Shown piece after piece: positions 14,746 to 21,747 of a stretch of DNA of 26,794 nt. Position 1 is the stretch's first letter, and each line of letters starts with the position of its first letter. The translations under genes were made by a program, and so were the position numbers. Location of the stretch: NCBI GenBank assembly GCA_964508495.1, contig CAZDUA010000037.1:1-26794 (forward strand), in the 5' to 3' direction. The notes below the pieces were generated by a model, which had not been told where the DNA came from, did no database searches, and worked only from the letters and a program-made list of their open reading frames with translations. This stretch comes from CABMGU01 sp964508495. GTDB lineage: Archaea > Nanobdellota > Nanobdellia > Woesearchaeales > ARS49.

Positions 14746-15570
14746 TCAGGCGAGCGTTAGCATGAACCATTCTTCTTTCTTGGCCGGATGGAGTTCTTCT
14801 TTGAACGATTCTAGTCCGGCTGATTCTGCTGCTGTTCCAACAGTAAACATTTCAACGTCAGGGTATAATTTTGCTTTTTCGTGGTACAAGAATCTACTTA
14901 GTCCTTTGTATTTAATGTCAACTTTTTGTTGTAATGCGACAAACAAGTCAGGGAACAGGGGGTGCACGAATGCGAACGCGGCTAGTTTGCCGTCGATTTC
15001 GATATAAATTCTTTTTGTGGGTAATTTCTTGCGCAATCCAACGTATTTGATGCAATTGTCTAAATCCCATTCGAATAGTTTGCGCATGGATTCTGTATAT
15101 TTGTTGAGATTCTTCGCCGCTGCCCAGTTTTTGATGAAATCAACTACTTTTTGGGCAGGGTATATGTGAAGTATTTTGAATTTGTAATTGCGGGTGAACT
15201 GGCTGACTGCTTTTCTGCACCTGCCGTATGTTTGTCCTTTCATTTCGATTAAGTCTTTGGTGCGATAGTAGTATTCCGCGCCTTGGACTGTTGTTTTCGC
15301 AATCGCAACTCCTTCTTTTTTGAGGCGCTCAATGTCCTCTTTGGTGGCGAGGCAGATTCGCTTGGTGGTGAGGTTTTCTTTTTTCGCTGGAGCAAAGAGA
15401 AGGTATGTTTCATTGAGGATTCGGTCGTTTATGTATACGAGCAATTCGCCGTTTCGCTCCTCGTACGAGCAGTTTTCAGCCAGCCAGTAGGGGCTATTAC
15501 AATAAGACTTTTTGCCGATTCGTTGGCTGATAGCTACCGCGTTTTCAGTGGTTATTTTCTGTGGTTCCAT
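14746..15570 (-). CDS. DUF2156/GNAT-like acyl- or aminoacyl-transferase
   Basis: A 274-residue protein that resembles the DUF2156 family (GNAT-fold proteins related to the lysyl-phosphatidylglycerol synthase C-domain and Fem ligases). Visible signs are AEYYYRTKDLIEMKG followed by a basic RCRKAV..F stretch, and a C-terminal half with YIEIDGKLAAFAF and a conserved-looking TVGTAAESAGL near the end. The ATG at 15570 was preferred to a TTG five codons upstream because a TATA box lies exactly 30 nt before it. A role in aminoacyl or acyl transfer to lipid or peptide is known for relatives; nothing here shows the substrate. It is divergent from the coiled-coil membrane protein. Confidence 0.7.
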   Translation of the reverse strand: MEPQKITTENAVAISQRIGKKSYCNSPYWLAENCSYEERNGELLVYINDRILNETYLLFAPAKKENLTTKRICLATKEDIERLKKEGVAIAKTTVQGAEYYYRTKDLIEMKGQTYGRCRKAVSQFTRNYKFKILHIYPAQKVVDFIKNWAAAKNLNKYTESMRKLFEWDLDNCIKYVGLRKKLPTKRIYIEIDGKLAAFAFVHPLFPDLFVALQQKVDIKYKGLSRFLYHEKAKLYPDVEMFTVGTAAESAGLESFKEELHPAKKEEWFMLTLA

Positions 15571-15592
15571 GCTCTTATTAGGCAAAATGGGC

Positions 15593-15600
15593 TTTATAAA
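15593..15600 (-). promoter_or_regulatory. TATA box for the DUF2156-like gene
   Basis: TTTATAAA, palindromic, its first minus-strand base 30 nt before the ATG at 15570. It decides the start in favour of ATG over the upstream TTG. Confidence 0.65.
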
Positions 15601-15612
15601 TGGAGCAGTTCT

Positions 15613-15630
15613 ATATAGTAAATGCTATAT
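15613..15630. promoter_or_regulatory. Inverted repeat in a divergent promoter region
   Basis: ATATAG and CTATAT separated by 6 nt, between the two divergent TATA boxes at 15593-15600 and 15681-15688. It could be an operator for a dimeric regulator, but it is short and AT-rich, so chance is quite possible. Confidence 0.25.
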
Positions 15631-15680
15631 GATGGAGAATATGCTTCTATAGTGGGTGCTTTTCAGCTGTCTGCATAACC

Positions 15681-15688
15681 TTTAAATA
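15681..15688 (+). promoter_or_regulatory. TATA box for the coiled-coil membrane protein
   Basis: TTTAAATA, 31 nt before the ATG at 15712, which favours that Met over the one three codons upstream at 15703. Confidence 0.65.
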
Positions 15689-15711
15689 CCTTTACCGCTG
15701 GAATGTCTTTG

Positions 15712-16326
15712 ATGAAAAAGAGGTTGTTGTTTGTAGTTATGCTGTTGTTGGCAACTTCGGTGTTTGCCCAGCAGAATGTTCAGTCTAATATTTCTTTGGA
15801 CAATGTTCATATTCTTAGATTGCAGGATGCTGCTGCCAGTCTTGGTGGCAATGTTACTGAGTTGAAGAATGAGGTTGCGCGTTATCAGGAGCAGCGTTCG
15901 CAGGAGATTTCTAATTTACAGGCGTCTATTGATTCTTTCCAGCGTTCTGTGACCGCTCAGGTTGGCGCAATGCAGGGTTCTGTTGATGGTTTGTCTTCCC
16001 GTATTGATAAGATTTCTCCGCGTCCTGAGCTTGCTGTTCCTGCTGAGATTAAGTTTCCGCCTTACTTGATTATTCTGCTTGGCGTTAATGTTTTCCTGCT
16101 TGTTTTAGTCATCATTTTGATTTTCTGGCTGAGGGAGCAGTATTACGTTCATAGGGAAACGCATGCTGAGGAGCACATTCATCCTGCTCCGTCTGAACTT
16201 ATTGCTTTTGTCAGCCATCAGTTGGAGCACAATAAGAAACTGCATGAGATCAGAATGGAATTGGCCGGCAAGGGCTGGACTCCGTCTATTATCGAGCACG
16301 CAATTCATGCTGCTAAAGAGAAGTAA
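15712..16326 (+). CDS. Exported coiled-coil protein with single transmembrane helix
   Basis: A 204-residue protein of unrecognised family. A basic start and hydrophobic run (MKKRLLFVVMLLLATSVFA) look like a signal peptide cleaved before QQN. Residues about 25-100 form a predicted coiled coil (LKNEVARYQEQ, ISNLQASIDSF) that would lie outside the cell. A transmembrane helix follows (PPYLIILLGVNVFLLVLVII), then a basic/His-rich linker and a cytoplasmic helical domain with LIAFVSHQLEHNKKLHEIR and GWTPSIIEHAI. The start at 15712 fits the TATA spacing; 15703 is the alternative. The gene directly precedes srp54, which has its own promoter, so a functional link is not implied. Confidence 0.7.
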   Translation: MKKRLLFVVMLLLATSVFAQQNVQSNISLDNVHILRLQDAAASLGGNVTELKNEVARYQEQRSQEISNLQASIDSFQRSVTAQVGAMQGSVDGLSSRIDKISPRPELAVPAEIKFPPYLIILLGVNVFLLVLVIILIFWLREQYYVHRETHAEEHIHPAPSELIAFVSHQLEHNKKLHEIRMELAGKGWTPSIIEHAIHAAKEK

Positions 16327-16328
16327 AC

Positions 16329-16336
16329 CTTATAAA
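16329..16336 (+). promoter_or_regulatory. TATA box for srp54
   Basis: CTTATAAA just after the preceding stop codon, first base 30 nt before the ATG at 16359; a leaderless mRNA is predicted. Confidence 0.65.
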
Positions 16337-16358
16337 CCCAGTAAATTGACGTTATTCT

Positions 16359-17711
16359 ATGGTTTTGGAAAAGCTTTCTGAGAGCTTGAAGAATACTTTG
16401 CAGAAGATTGCGAAGTCGATGTTTGTAGATGAAAAGCTCATCAATGAATTGGTGAAAGACATCCAGAGAGCTCTCCTGCAGGCTGACGTTAATGTCAAGC
16501 TAGTGTTTGAGTTGACTCAGAAAATTAAGGATCGTATTGCAAAAGAAGAGACTCCTGGTGCTTTGACTAAGAAGGAGCATCTCATTAACATTGTCTATGA
16601 AGAATTAGCCGCGTTCTTGGGTGGTGAGAAGTCTGAGCTTAAGCTTGGTGACAAACAGCCTGCGAAGATTATGTTGATAGGTCTTTTCGGCAGTGGTAAG
16701 ACAACTACTGCTGGCAAGTTGGCTAAGTATTTTATGAAGCGTGGCAAGAAGGTTGCAATGTTGGGTCTTGACGTTCATCGTCCTGCTGCTATGGAACAGC
16801 TTCAGCAGGTTGGTAAGGGTATCAACGCTCAGGTTTTCGTGCTTAAAGAAGAAAAGGACCCGATTAAGATTTACAAGCATTTTGAGCCTGAGTTCAAGAA
16901 GTTTGACATTCTTATCATTGATACTGCTGGCCGTGATGCTCTTTCACAGGACTTGATTGAAGAGTTGAAGAATGTTTCTCAGCTTGCTCTTGCTGATGAG
17001 CGTTTGCTTGTTATTTCTGCTGATATTGGCCAGGCTGCTCAATCGCAGGCTAAGGCTTTCCATGAGGCTGGCGCGATTACTGGCGTTATTGTTACTAAGA
17101 TGGATGGTACTGCTAAGGGTGGTGGTGCTTTGAGTGCTTGTGCTGTTACTGGTGCGGCCATCAAGTTTATCGGTGTTGGAGAAAAAGTGGATGATTTTGA
17201 GCAGTTTAATCCTAAGGGTTTTGTTGGAAGAATGCTAGGCATGGGCGACTTGGAAGCGTTGTTAGAAAAGGCCAAGGAAGCGATTACTGAGGATGAGGCT
17301 AAGGATATTGAGAAGAAGTTGTTGAAGGGCGAGTTTAATTTGATGGACCTTTATAGTCAGATGGAAGCTATGTCTAAGATGGGCCCGTTGGGTAAAGTTT
17401 TGGAGATGATTCCTGGCATGGGCCAGATTTCTTTGCCTAAAGAAGCTTTGCGAGTGCAGGAAGGCAAGCTGAAGAAGTGGAAGCACGCTATGAATTCGAT
17501 GACTAAGGGGGAGCTTGAAGAACCTGATGTTATTGATGCTCAGAGGATAGAGCGTATTAGTAAGGGTAGTGGTGTTTCTACGAGTGACATTCGTGATATG
17601 ATTAAGCAGTACAAGCAGTCTAAGAAGATGGTGAAGATGTTGAAGGGTGAGAACCCTGAGAAGTTGATGAAGAAGTTGGCCAAGAGAGCAGGGCCAAATT
17701 TGAAATTTTAG
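16359..17711 (+). CDS. srp54: Signal recognition particle GTPase SRP54
   Basis: A 450-residue protein of typical SRP54/Ffh length that binds 7S RNA and signal peptides and delivers ribosomes to the membrane via FtsY. The N domain is 1-95. The G domain has the P-loop GLFGSGKTTT (108-117), DVHRPAA (138-144), DTAGRD (188-193) and TKMDGTAKGG (246-255). The Met-rich M domain (about 300-450) includes GMGQISL and the SRP-RNA-binding SKGSGVSTSDIRDM helix-turn region. Two G-domain positions differ slightly from the usual GLQGSGKT and DTYRPAA. It has its own TATA box and is followed 5 nt later by a G-rich ribosome site for the next gene, so those two are probably co-transcribed. Confidence 0.97.
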   Translation: MVLEKLSESLKNTLQKIAKSMFVDEKLINELVKDIQRALLQADVNVKLVFELTQKIKDRIAKEETPGALTKKEHLINIVYEELAAFLGGEKSELKLGDKQPAKIMLIGLFGSGKTTTAGKLAKYFMKRGKKVAMLGLDVHRPAAMEQLQQVGKGINAQVFVLKEEKDPIKIYKHFEPEFKKFDILIIDTAGRDALSQDLIEELKNVSQLALADERLLVISADIGQAAQSQAKAFHEAGAITGVIVTKMDGTAKGGGALSACAVTGAAIKFIGVGEKVDDFEQFNPKGFVGRMLGMGDLEALLEKAKEAITEDEAKDIEKKLLKGEFNLMDLYSQMEAMSKMGPLGKVLEMIPGMGQISLPKEALRVQEGKLKKWKHAMNSMTKGELEEPDVIDAQRIERISKGSGVSTSDIRDMIKQYKQSKKMVKMLKGENPEKLMKKLAKRAGPNLKF

Positions 17712-17720
17712 GGTGGGTGG
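17711..17720 (+). promoter_or_regulatory. Ribosome binding site between srp54 and the next gene
   Basis: GGGTGGGTGG begins at the last base of the srp54 stop codon and ends 5 nt before the ATG at 17726. It favours that ATG over the in-frame GTG at 17717, which lies within the G-rich run itself. Confidence 0.5.
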
Positions 17721-17725
17721 CAATT

Positions 17726-18115
17726 ATGGACGCAAAAACTTATTGTTGGGATTGTTGTGAGCCTGAGCAGGTTGTTGGCATGGCTGTTTTGAAGGTTGAC
17801 AGCGCGAATGCGCATGGTGGCATGTATTACAAAGTTATTCCTTATTGTGGCCATGATAAAATGGCTTTTTTGCCTCTTGGCATTCAGAACAGCCGTTTGG
17901 AGACTGCTTGCAGGGACGCGCGTGTTTTGAGGAAGGAATTGTTTCCAAAGGCGAAATTCACCGGCAAAGAGATTTATGATATTGTTGAGTCTCAATTGCC
18001 CAATCCTGAGCCTCCTGTTGAATGGAAGAGGAAGCATTTGAAGCCCATTAGCAATGTTGAGGTGACGAAGTTCAAGGTTGGGAGTAAATTAGACGATGAA
18101 GGTTTTCTTGTTTAA
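17726..18115 (+). CDS. Small protein of unknown function with N-terminal Cys cluster
   Basis: A 129-residue protein that is not recognised. The start has CWDCCEPEQ and, about 30 residues later, YCGHDKM; three or four Cys plus His could hold a metal, but this is not a standard ribbon. The middle is alternating beta and alpha (GGMYYKVIPY, SRLETACRDARVLRKELF), and the C-terminal third is Lys-rich. It begins 14 nt after srp54 with a strong ribosome site and no visible TATA box, so it is probably made from the srp54 transcript. The in-frame GTG at 17717 would add three residues. Confidence 0.6.
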   Translation: MDAKTYCWDCCEPEQVVGMAVLKVDSANAHGGMYYKVIPYCGHDKMAFLPLGIQNSRLETACRDARVLRKELFPKAKFTGKEIYDIVESQLPNPEPPVEWKRKHLKPISNVEVTKFKVGSKLDDEGFLV

Positions 18116-18129
18116 TCTTTGTCACAACC

Positions 18130-18137
18130 TTTATTAA
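18130..18137 (+). promoter_or_regulatory. TATA-like box for the 102-residue protein
   Basis: TTTATTAA, 43 nt before the ATG at 18173. Transcription is expected near 18160, leaving a short leader with GGTGAG (18161-18166) as Shine-Dalgarno sequence. Confidence 0.45.
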
Positions 18138-18141
18138 GGCA

Positions 18142-18159
18142 TTTTTGTTTTGTTTTTTT
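18142..18159 (+). terminator. T-rich run, possible archaeal terminator
   Basis: Almost pure T (T5-G-T4-G-T7) after the preceding stop codon. Archaeal RNA polymerase ends on such runs without a hairpin. It overlaps the promoter region of the following gene. Confidence 0.35.
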
Positions 18160-18172
18160 AGGTGAGTGAAAA

Positions 18173-18481
18173 ATGGGTGACAGGGAACTTTATGATGCAG
18201 TGCACGTTCAGTATTCTCAGAGGCTTCATGGCCTTCCGTATTTGAGTCCTGAGCAGATTGGGAGGGGTTTTCCTGAGAGGTCAAGGTTTGCTTTCAATGC
18301 CGCCGAGGTTGCTGAATTGATTTTCCAAATGCCTCGTATTGGCTGGGATAATTATGTTGACCATGCAAGAGTTCTTTTGAAGCATCCTGAGAAGGCTTAT
18401 GATGTTGTCAAGTTTTTAAGAAAGGGCATTACTGGAAAGATTGTCCCTGTCGGTTCTTTGGACGCGGTTGCTGAAGAATAA
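18173..18481 (+). CDS. Small protein of unknown function
   Basis: A 102-residue, soluble-looking protein of unrecognised family. It begins MGDRELYDAVHVQYSQR, has a Pro/Gly-containing LPYLSPEQIGRGF stretch, and a helical second half (FNAAEVAELIF, VDHARVLLKHPEKAYDVVKFLRK). There are no Cys residues and no membrane segment. The ribosome site GGTGAG lies 6 nt before the ATG. Its stop codon abuts, with no gap, the stop of the convergent lipoprotein gene. The composition (Tyr, Val, Gly at ordinary levels; codons like those of neighbours) supports a real gene. Confidence 0.6.
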   Translation: MGDRELYDAVHVQYSQRLHGLPYLSPEQIGRGFPERSRFAFNAAEVAELIFQMPRIGWDNYVDHARVLLKHPEKAYDVVKFLRKGITGKIVPVGSLDAVAEE

Positions 18482-18898
18482 TCAGTGGCACTGCTTGACG
18501 CATTGTGCTGAGCAGAATTGTTCCATTTGTTGTTTGCACACGTTTGGCTGTTGTAAGTATGTGCATGCTTGCGTGCAGGCTGAGGGGTCTATTGTTGGGT
18601 TGTCTCCGCAGCTTGCTTTGCATGTTGAGCGTTCTTTTTGCGTGCACGAGTTTTGTGCTGTTGCTTTGCAGTCTTCTTGGCACATTTCGTTGCAGCTTTC
18701 TTCAACTGTGAATTGTGGTGAAACGTCAGGCTCTGTTGTAGGCGCTGGTGTTGTCTGTGGCGCTTTTACTTGTGGTTCAAGCACTGTTGTTGGCTGTGCT
18801 GTCTTCTCTGGTGTTTGTACGACTGGTTTTGTGATTACTTCTTGTGTTGCCGGCGCGCATGCAATTAGGAATATTAGTGCGATTATTGCCCATTTCAT
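18482..18898 (-). CDS. Cys-rich predicted lipoprotein
   Basis: A 138-residue protein. The N-terminus is a short signal peptide ending in a lipobox-like LIAC with Cys14. A Pro/Thr/Gln-rich spacer follows (about 15-65), then a compact domain with many Cys, mostly in C-x(3)-C spacing (CNEMCQEDC, CKASC, CTQACT, CSAQCVKQC), which suggests paired helices with disulfides. The Met at 18898 was chosen because it starts the signal peptide and forms an ATGA junction with the glutaminase gene; the frame is open further upstream but with an Arg-rich, shadow-like sequence. Its function is unknown. Translational coupling to the upstream glutaminase-Dph6 genes is likely, but a functional link between a surface protein and that cytosolic pair is doubtful. 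Confidence 0.75.
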   Translation of the reverse strand: MKWAIIALIFLIACAPATQEVITKPVVQTPEKTAQPTTVLEPQVKAPQTTPAPTTEPDVSPQFTVEESCNEMCQEDCKATAQNSCTQKERSTCKASCGDNPTIDPSACTQACTYLQQPNVCKQQMEQFCSAQCVKQCH

Positions 18899-19407
18899 TG
18901 TATAAACCTCCTGATGATGTCTTCGTTCATTACTTCTGGGTGGAAGATGCACCCATATATCTCTTTTTCGTTGTGTTTTATCATGCATGGCTTGCCGTTT
19001 GATGTTGCAAGGGTCTTGAAATTGCCTGTTCCTGTCTTTGTGTGCAGGAAATAAGCGTTGAATGTGCCTTCGGCGAGCTTGTTTTTTTCTATGACTTCTA
19101 CTTTTTGTGGTCCGATTACGGTGTTGTCTTCTAGTTCTACTCCGAATTCTTTTGCTATGACTTGCATTCCTGCGCAAATGCCTAGCACTGGTTTTTCACA
19201 TTCCTTGAGCCAGTTGAAGTTTCCTTTCAAATACTCAAAATCTTTCAACGCTGTTCCTGTTATGATTATCTTCTCAGCTGTTTTAATGTCTAGTTTTTTG
19301 ATTTGTGAATAGTGCTTTACGTTATGATTTTCAACTAGCAGCGCAACTGGCCTTACGAATTCCATTTCGCTGAGTTGTTCTTTGCACGTGCTTATGATTA
19401 ATATCAT
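18895..19407 (-). CDS. Class I glutamine amidotransferase (GATase) subunit
   Basis: A 170-residue class I glutaminase related to the small GMP-synthase subunit. The catalytic nucleophile is C78 in LGICAGMQ, and the His-Glu pair is H156 and E158 in FHPEVMN; IIITGTALKDF near 47-57 corresponds to the usual ILSGG strand but lacks its glycines. Such subunits release ammonia from glutamine for a partner synthetase. Stand-alone archaeal GuaA subunits are slightly longer. Here the gene overlaps the dph6 stop by 4 nt and lies in the same operon, so its ammonia may serve diphthine-ammonia ligase rather than GMP synthase. No GuaA PPase subunit is in the window, so the GMP role is not excluded. Confidence 0.82.
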   Translation of the reverse strand: MILIISTCKEQLSEMEFVRPVALLVENHNVKHYSQIKKLDIKTAEKIIITGTALKDFEYLKGNFNWLKECEKPVLGICAGMQVIAKEFGVELEDNTVIGPQKVEVIEKNKLAEGTFNAYFLHTKTGTGNFKTLATSNGKPCMIKHNEKEIYGCIFHPEVMNEDIIRRFIQ

Positions 19408-20069
19408 TTTGTCTCCAGTTTTGCGTCGTCTATTGAGTAGACTCCGCTGTATTTTGCGTATTGTGTTGAGTGTTTTGTTACAATTATTTTTTTCTTGAAT
19501 ATTGGCGCGTCGAGTGTTGTTGTCTCTATTTCTCCTCCTTCTCCTGCTGGGTTTTGTTGTTTTGAGAGTTTTTGTATCATTTCAGCGTCGATTTCTTTGC
19601 CCAAATAAGATTCGTCTAATGGCTCTGCGAATACTCCTGAGATTATTGCGTGTATTTCATTTTCGATTACTTCATGCAATAGTTCAACCTGGTTTATTAG
19701 CCAGAGCGGGTTGAAGCACCATAGTTCTAGCTCGTGGCAGATTTTTTGTATTCTGCTTGCTTGGTATGTGCTTCTTACTGCTCCTGTTACGATTCCTTCA
19801 ATAGAATATTTTTTTACCGCTTCTTGTATTGCTTTTTTGAGGTCGTCTAGTTCTTTTTCTTTTTCACCTTTTGTTACAACGCGTACTAGTGGAATTTCCA
19901 TTGCTTGTGATTGTAAGAGTGTCACATCAATGTTTGGCGTGTGGAACATGTAGCTTTCTTTATTTTCAGAAACTATGCTGATTAAGCACGCAATCTCATG
20001 AAATTTTTGCGTTTTCATTAGTGCTAATGTGCTGTCTTTTCCACCTGAATACAAAATTCCGAGCTTCAT
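19404..20069 (-). CDS. dph6: Diphthine--ammonia ligase (diphthamide synthase, ATP-PPase)
   Basis: A 221-residue member of the ATP pyrophosphatase family that amidates diphthine on the modified His of elongation factor 2. The PP-loop SGGKDS is at 8-13. Further family features are GAVRSTYQASRI, WCFNPLWLINQ and, near the C-terminus, AGEGGEIETTTLDAP, close to the usual GEGGEYET signature. Family members normally use free ammonium. Here the stop overlaps the start of a class I glutaminase by 4 nt, suggesting a glutamine-fed version. A TATA-like box 30 nt upstream predicts a leaderless mRNA for the three-gene operon. Confidence 0.9.
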   Translation of the reverse strand: MKLGILYSGGKDSTLALMKTQKFHEIACLISIVSENKESYMFHTPNIDVTLLQSQAMEIPLVRVVTKGEKEKELDDLKKAIQEAVKKYSIEGIVTGAVRSTYQASRIQKICHELELWCFNPLWLINQVELLHEVIENEIHAIISGVFAEPLDESYLGKEIDAEMIQKLSKQQNPAGEGGEIETTTLDAPIFKKKIIVTKHSTQYAKYSGVYSIDDAKLETK

Positions 20070-20091
20070 ATGTTGTCGGGACTATGTACGT

Positions 20092-20099
20092 AATAAAAA
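20092..20099 (-). promoter_or_regulatory. TATA-like box for the dph6 operon
   Basis: The minus strand reads TTTTTATT, first base 30 nt before the ATG at 20069. It lies back to back with the plus-strand box at 20102-20109. Confidence 0.5.
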
Positions 20100-20101
20100 C
20101 C

Positions 20102-20109
20102 TTTTTATA
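20102..20109 (+). promoter_or_regulatory. TATA box for the pilin-like gene
   Basis: TTTTTATA, first base 30 nt before the ATG at 20132. It supports that start over the one at 20021, which would overlap the dph6 gene. Confidence 0.6.
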
Positions 20110-20131
20110 CAAGAGTGCATGTAAGCGTTAT

Positions 20132-20677
20132 ATGCATAAAAGAGGAAGCATAGAAGTTGTTATTGTTTTGGCAGTTCTTGTTGTTGCTGTTATTGGTGCT
20201 TATTTTAGTTTGATTCCTGGCCGTTCTTCTTCCGGATTGATTATGGCGGATAATGCTTACTCTGTCAAGGATTTTTCTGTTTGTCAGAGGGGTTGTTATG
20301 AGGACTGGCATACTGCTTTGGAGATAAGGCGTTGTGTTATTGGATGCCAGGGCGATTTCGGTTCTTCAATTACCGGTGGTTTTGTTGTTCCTGATGTTGC
20401 TTATGCTGATTACGGTGATTCTGGTAATTCTATAACTGGTGGTTTTGCTGTTCCTGGGGCCAAGGAGTATGGTGGTGATATTAGGGGTGTTGCAGTTTCT
20501 GGCACGCGTGCTTTCCCTGCGGGAAGAGCTTTTGAGCTTCCTGAGCAGGCTTGTTACGCGTGCAGTTGCATAGAACAAGGCATTACTGCTTCTGACCGTG
20601 CTGCTGCTGAGAGAGTTTGCTCAGAGAATTGTGGTGGAACAATAGCTGAAGAATTTAGTGTTGGTCCTTGTAATTAG
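20132..20677 (+). CDS. Pilin-like exported Cys-rich protein
   Basis: A 181-residue protein of unrecognised family. A short basic start, MHKRG, is followed at once by SIE and a hydrophobic run to about residue 27, resembling archaeal class III (pilin-like) signal peptides in which cleavage follows KRG; the Glu is nearer the cleavage point than usual, so an uncleaved anchor is the alternative. The exported part has ten Cys (51, 55, 68, 72, 141, 144, 146, 163, 167, 180) and a repeated SITGGF-VP motif at 78-87 and 99-108. The longer reading frame back to 20021 is rejected because it overlaps dph6. The stop overlaps the convergent RimK-like stop by 4 nt. Confidence 0.65.
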   Translation: MHKRGSIEVVIVLAVLVVAVIGAYFSLIPGRSSSGLIMADNAYSVKDFSVCQRGCYEDWHTALEIRRCVIGCQGDFGSSITGGFVVPDVAYADYGDSGNSITGGFAVPGAKEYGGDIRGVAVSGTRAFPAGRAFELPEQACYACSCIEQGITASDRAAAERVCSENCGGTIAEEFSVGPCN

Positions 20678-21747
20678 TCTTTCTTGTCTTCTTTCTTTCC
20701 TATTTTTTTGATTTCTATGCGGCCTTTGCTGGCTTTTAGTATTACTTCATCATCTTCTTTTATTTTTGATGCCATTGTGACGACTTCTGGTAATAGTATT
20801 CTGTTGCCTCTGTAGTCTAGTGGTCCGTGGATTTCTTGTTCTGTTGATAGTTCTTTGAGGATTTCTTCTTTTCCTCTTTCTCTGAACTCTTTTGTTTTTT
20901 TGTACAAGAATTCTGCGATGATCTCAGCCACGTTTATCTTTGTGACTTTTGTTATTCCTTGCAGTCCTGGTGACAAATTGACTTCAAGGACTAGTGGTCC
21001 TTTTGGTGATGGTAATATGTCAACTGCGCAGATGTCGCATCCTGTTGATCGTGCTGCTGCAAGTGCTGCTTTTGTTGATTTGGCGTCAAGAGTTACTTTT
21101 TCTCCGCGTCCTCCTGAGTGTATGTTGGCTCTTTTTTCTCCTTTTGCTGCTATTCTTTTCATTGCTGCTGCTATTCGGTCTCCTACGACGATTATTCTGT
21201 AATCTCTTCCGTCTGTTTCGATGTATTCTTGTATCAGGAATGGTTGTTTTAACAGTGCGAGCGCGTCTATCATTGAACTGGCGCTCTCAGGGCTGTCAGC
21301 TAACATTACTCCTTTGCCGTGCGTTCCTGCTGGGAGTTTCATTATGACTGGGAAGGGTATTTTCTTAATTATCTTCTTTCCTGCGTCTGCTGTTGCTGCT
21401 AGATATGTTGTTGGCTGGGGAACGTTGTACTCCTGAAATTTCAAGTGCGTCAATATTTTGTCGTGTCCGATTGTGTAACTTCCTGCTTTTAGTGGCATGT
21501 ACGTGTCTTTTTGTAGTAAAGTTGTTATCGCGCGTAGTAGTGTTGCGTACCTGAAGCTTCCTTTTGCGTATATGCAGTCGTATTTTGGTAATGGCTTGCC
21601 TTTGTAGAGTACTTCTGCTTTTTTCTGACCTAGAGAAACTTCTAATTCCTGAATATCAATGTGGTCTACTTCTTTGAAGTATTTTTTGAGGGCGTCTATT
21701 GTCCACTTGCTTGATATGCTTCCGAGTGAGATTACTGCTGCTTTCAT
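20674..21747 (-). CDS. RimK-like ATP-grasp ligase with C-terminal AbrB-like domain
   Basis: A 357-residue protein. The ATP-grasp ligase part (about 1-290) has VIMKLPAGTHGKGV (134-147), QEYIETDGRDYRIIVVGD (173-190) and the metal-binding EVNLSPGLQG (255-264), as in RimK/MptN/CofF-type enzymes that add glutamate or similar residues to a protein or cofactor. After a Glu/Lys-rich helix, residues about 311-350 read YRGNRILLP...IKEDDEVILK...GRIEI, the pattern of a SpoVT/AbrB swapped-hairpin domain, which is not usual on RimK. The start overlaps the stop of the retropepsin-like gene by 4 nt. RimK with this protease family is a known gene pair. The substrate is unknown: ribosomal protein, cofactor or another target. 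Confidence 0.85.
   Translation of the reverse strand: MKAAVISLGSISSKWTIDALKKYFKEVDHIDIQELEVSLGQKKAEVLYKGKPLPKYDCIYAKGSFRYATLLRAITTLLQKDTYMPLKAGSYTIGHDKILTHLKFQEYNVPQPTTYLAATADAGKKIIKKIPFPVIMKLPAGTHGKGVMLADSPESASSMIDALALLKQPFLIQEYIETDGRDYRIIVVGDRIAAAMKRIAAKGEKRANIHSGGRGEKVTLDAKSTKAALAAARSTGCDICAVDILPSPKGPLVLEVNLSPGLQGITKVTKINVAEIIAEFLYKKTKEFRERGKEEILKELSTEQEIHGPLDYRGNRILLPEVVTMASKIKEDDEVILKASKGRIEIKKIGKKEDKKD

Noticed and set aside
18482..19177. Long 231-residue form of the Cys-rich lipoprotein
   Set aside because: The upstream 93 codons are Arg/His-rich and antisense-like within the glutaminase gene frame. The signal peptide starts at the Met at 18898.
20021..20677. 218-residue form of the pilin-like protein
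   Set aside because: It would overlap the divergent dph6 start and promoter. The TATA box at 20102 fits the Met at 20132, which begins the export signal.
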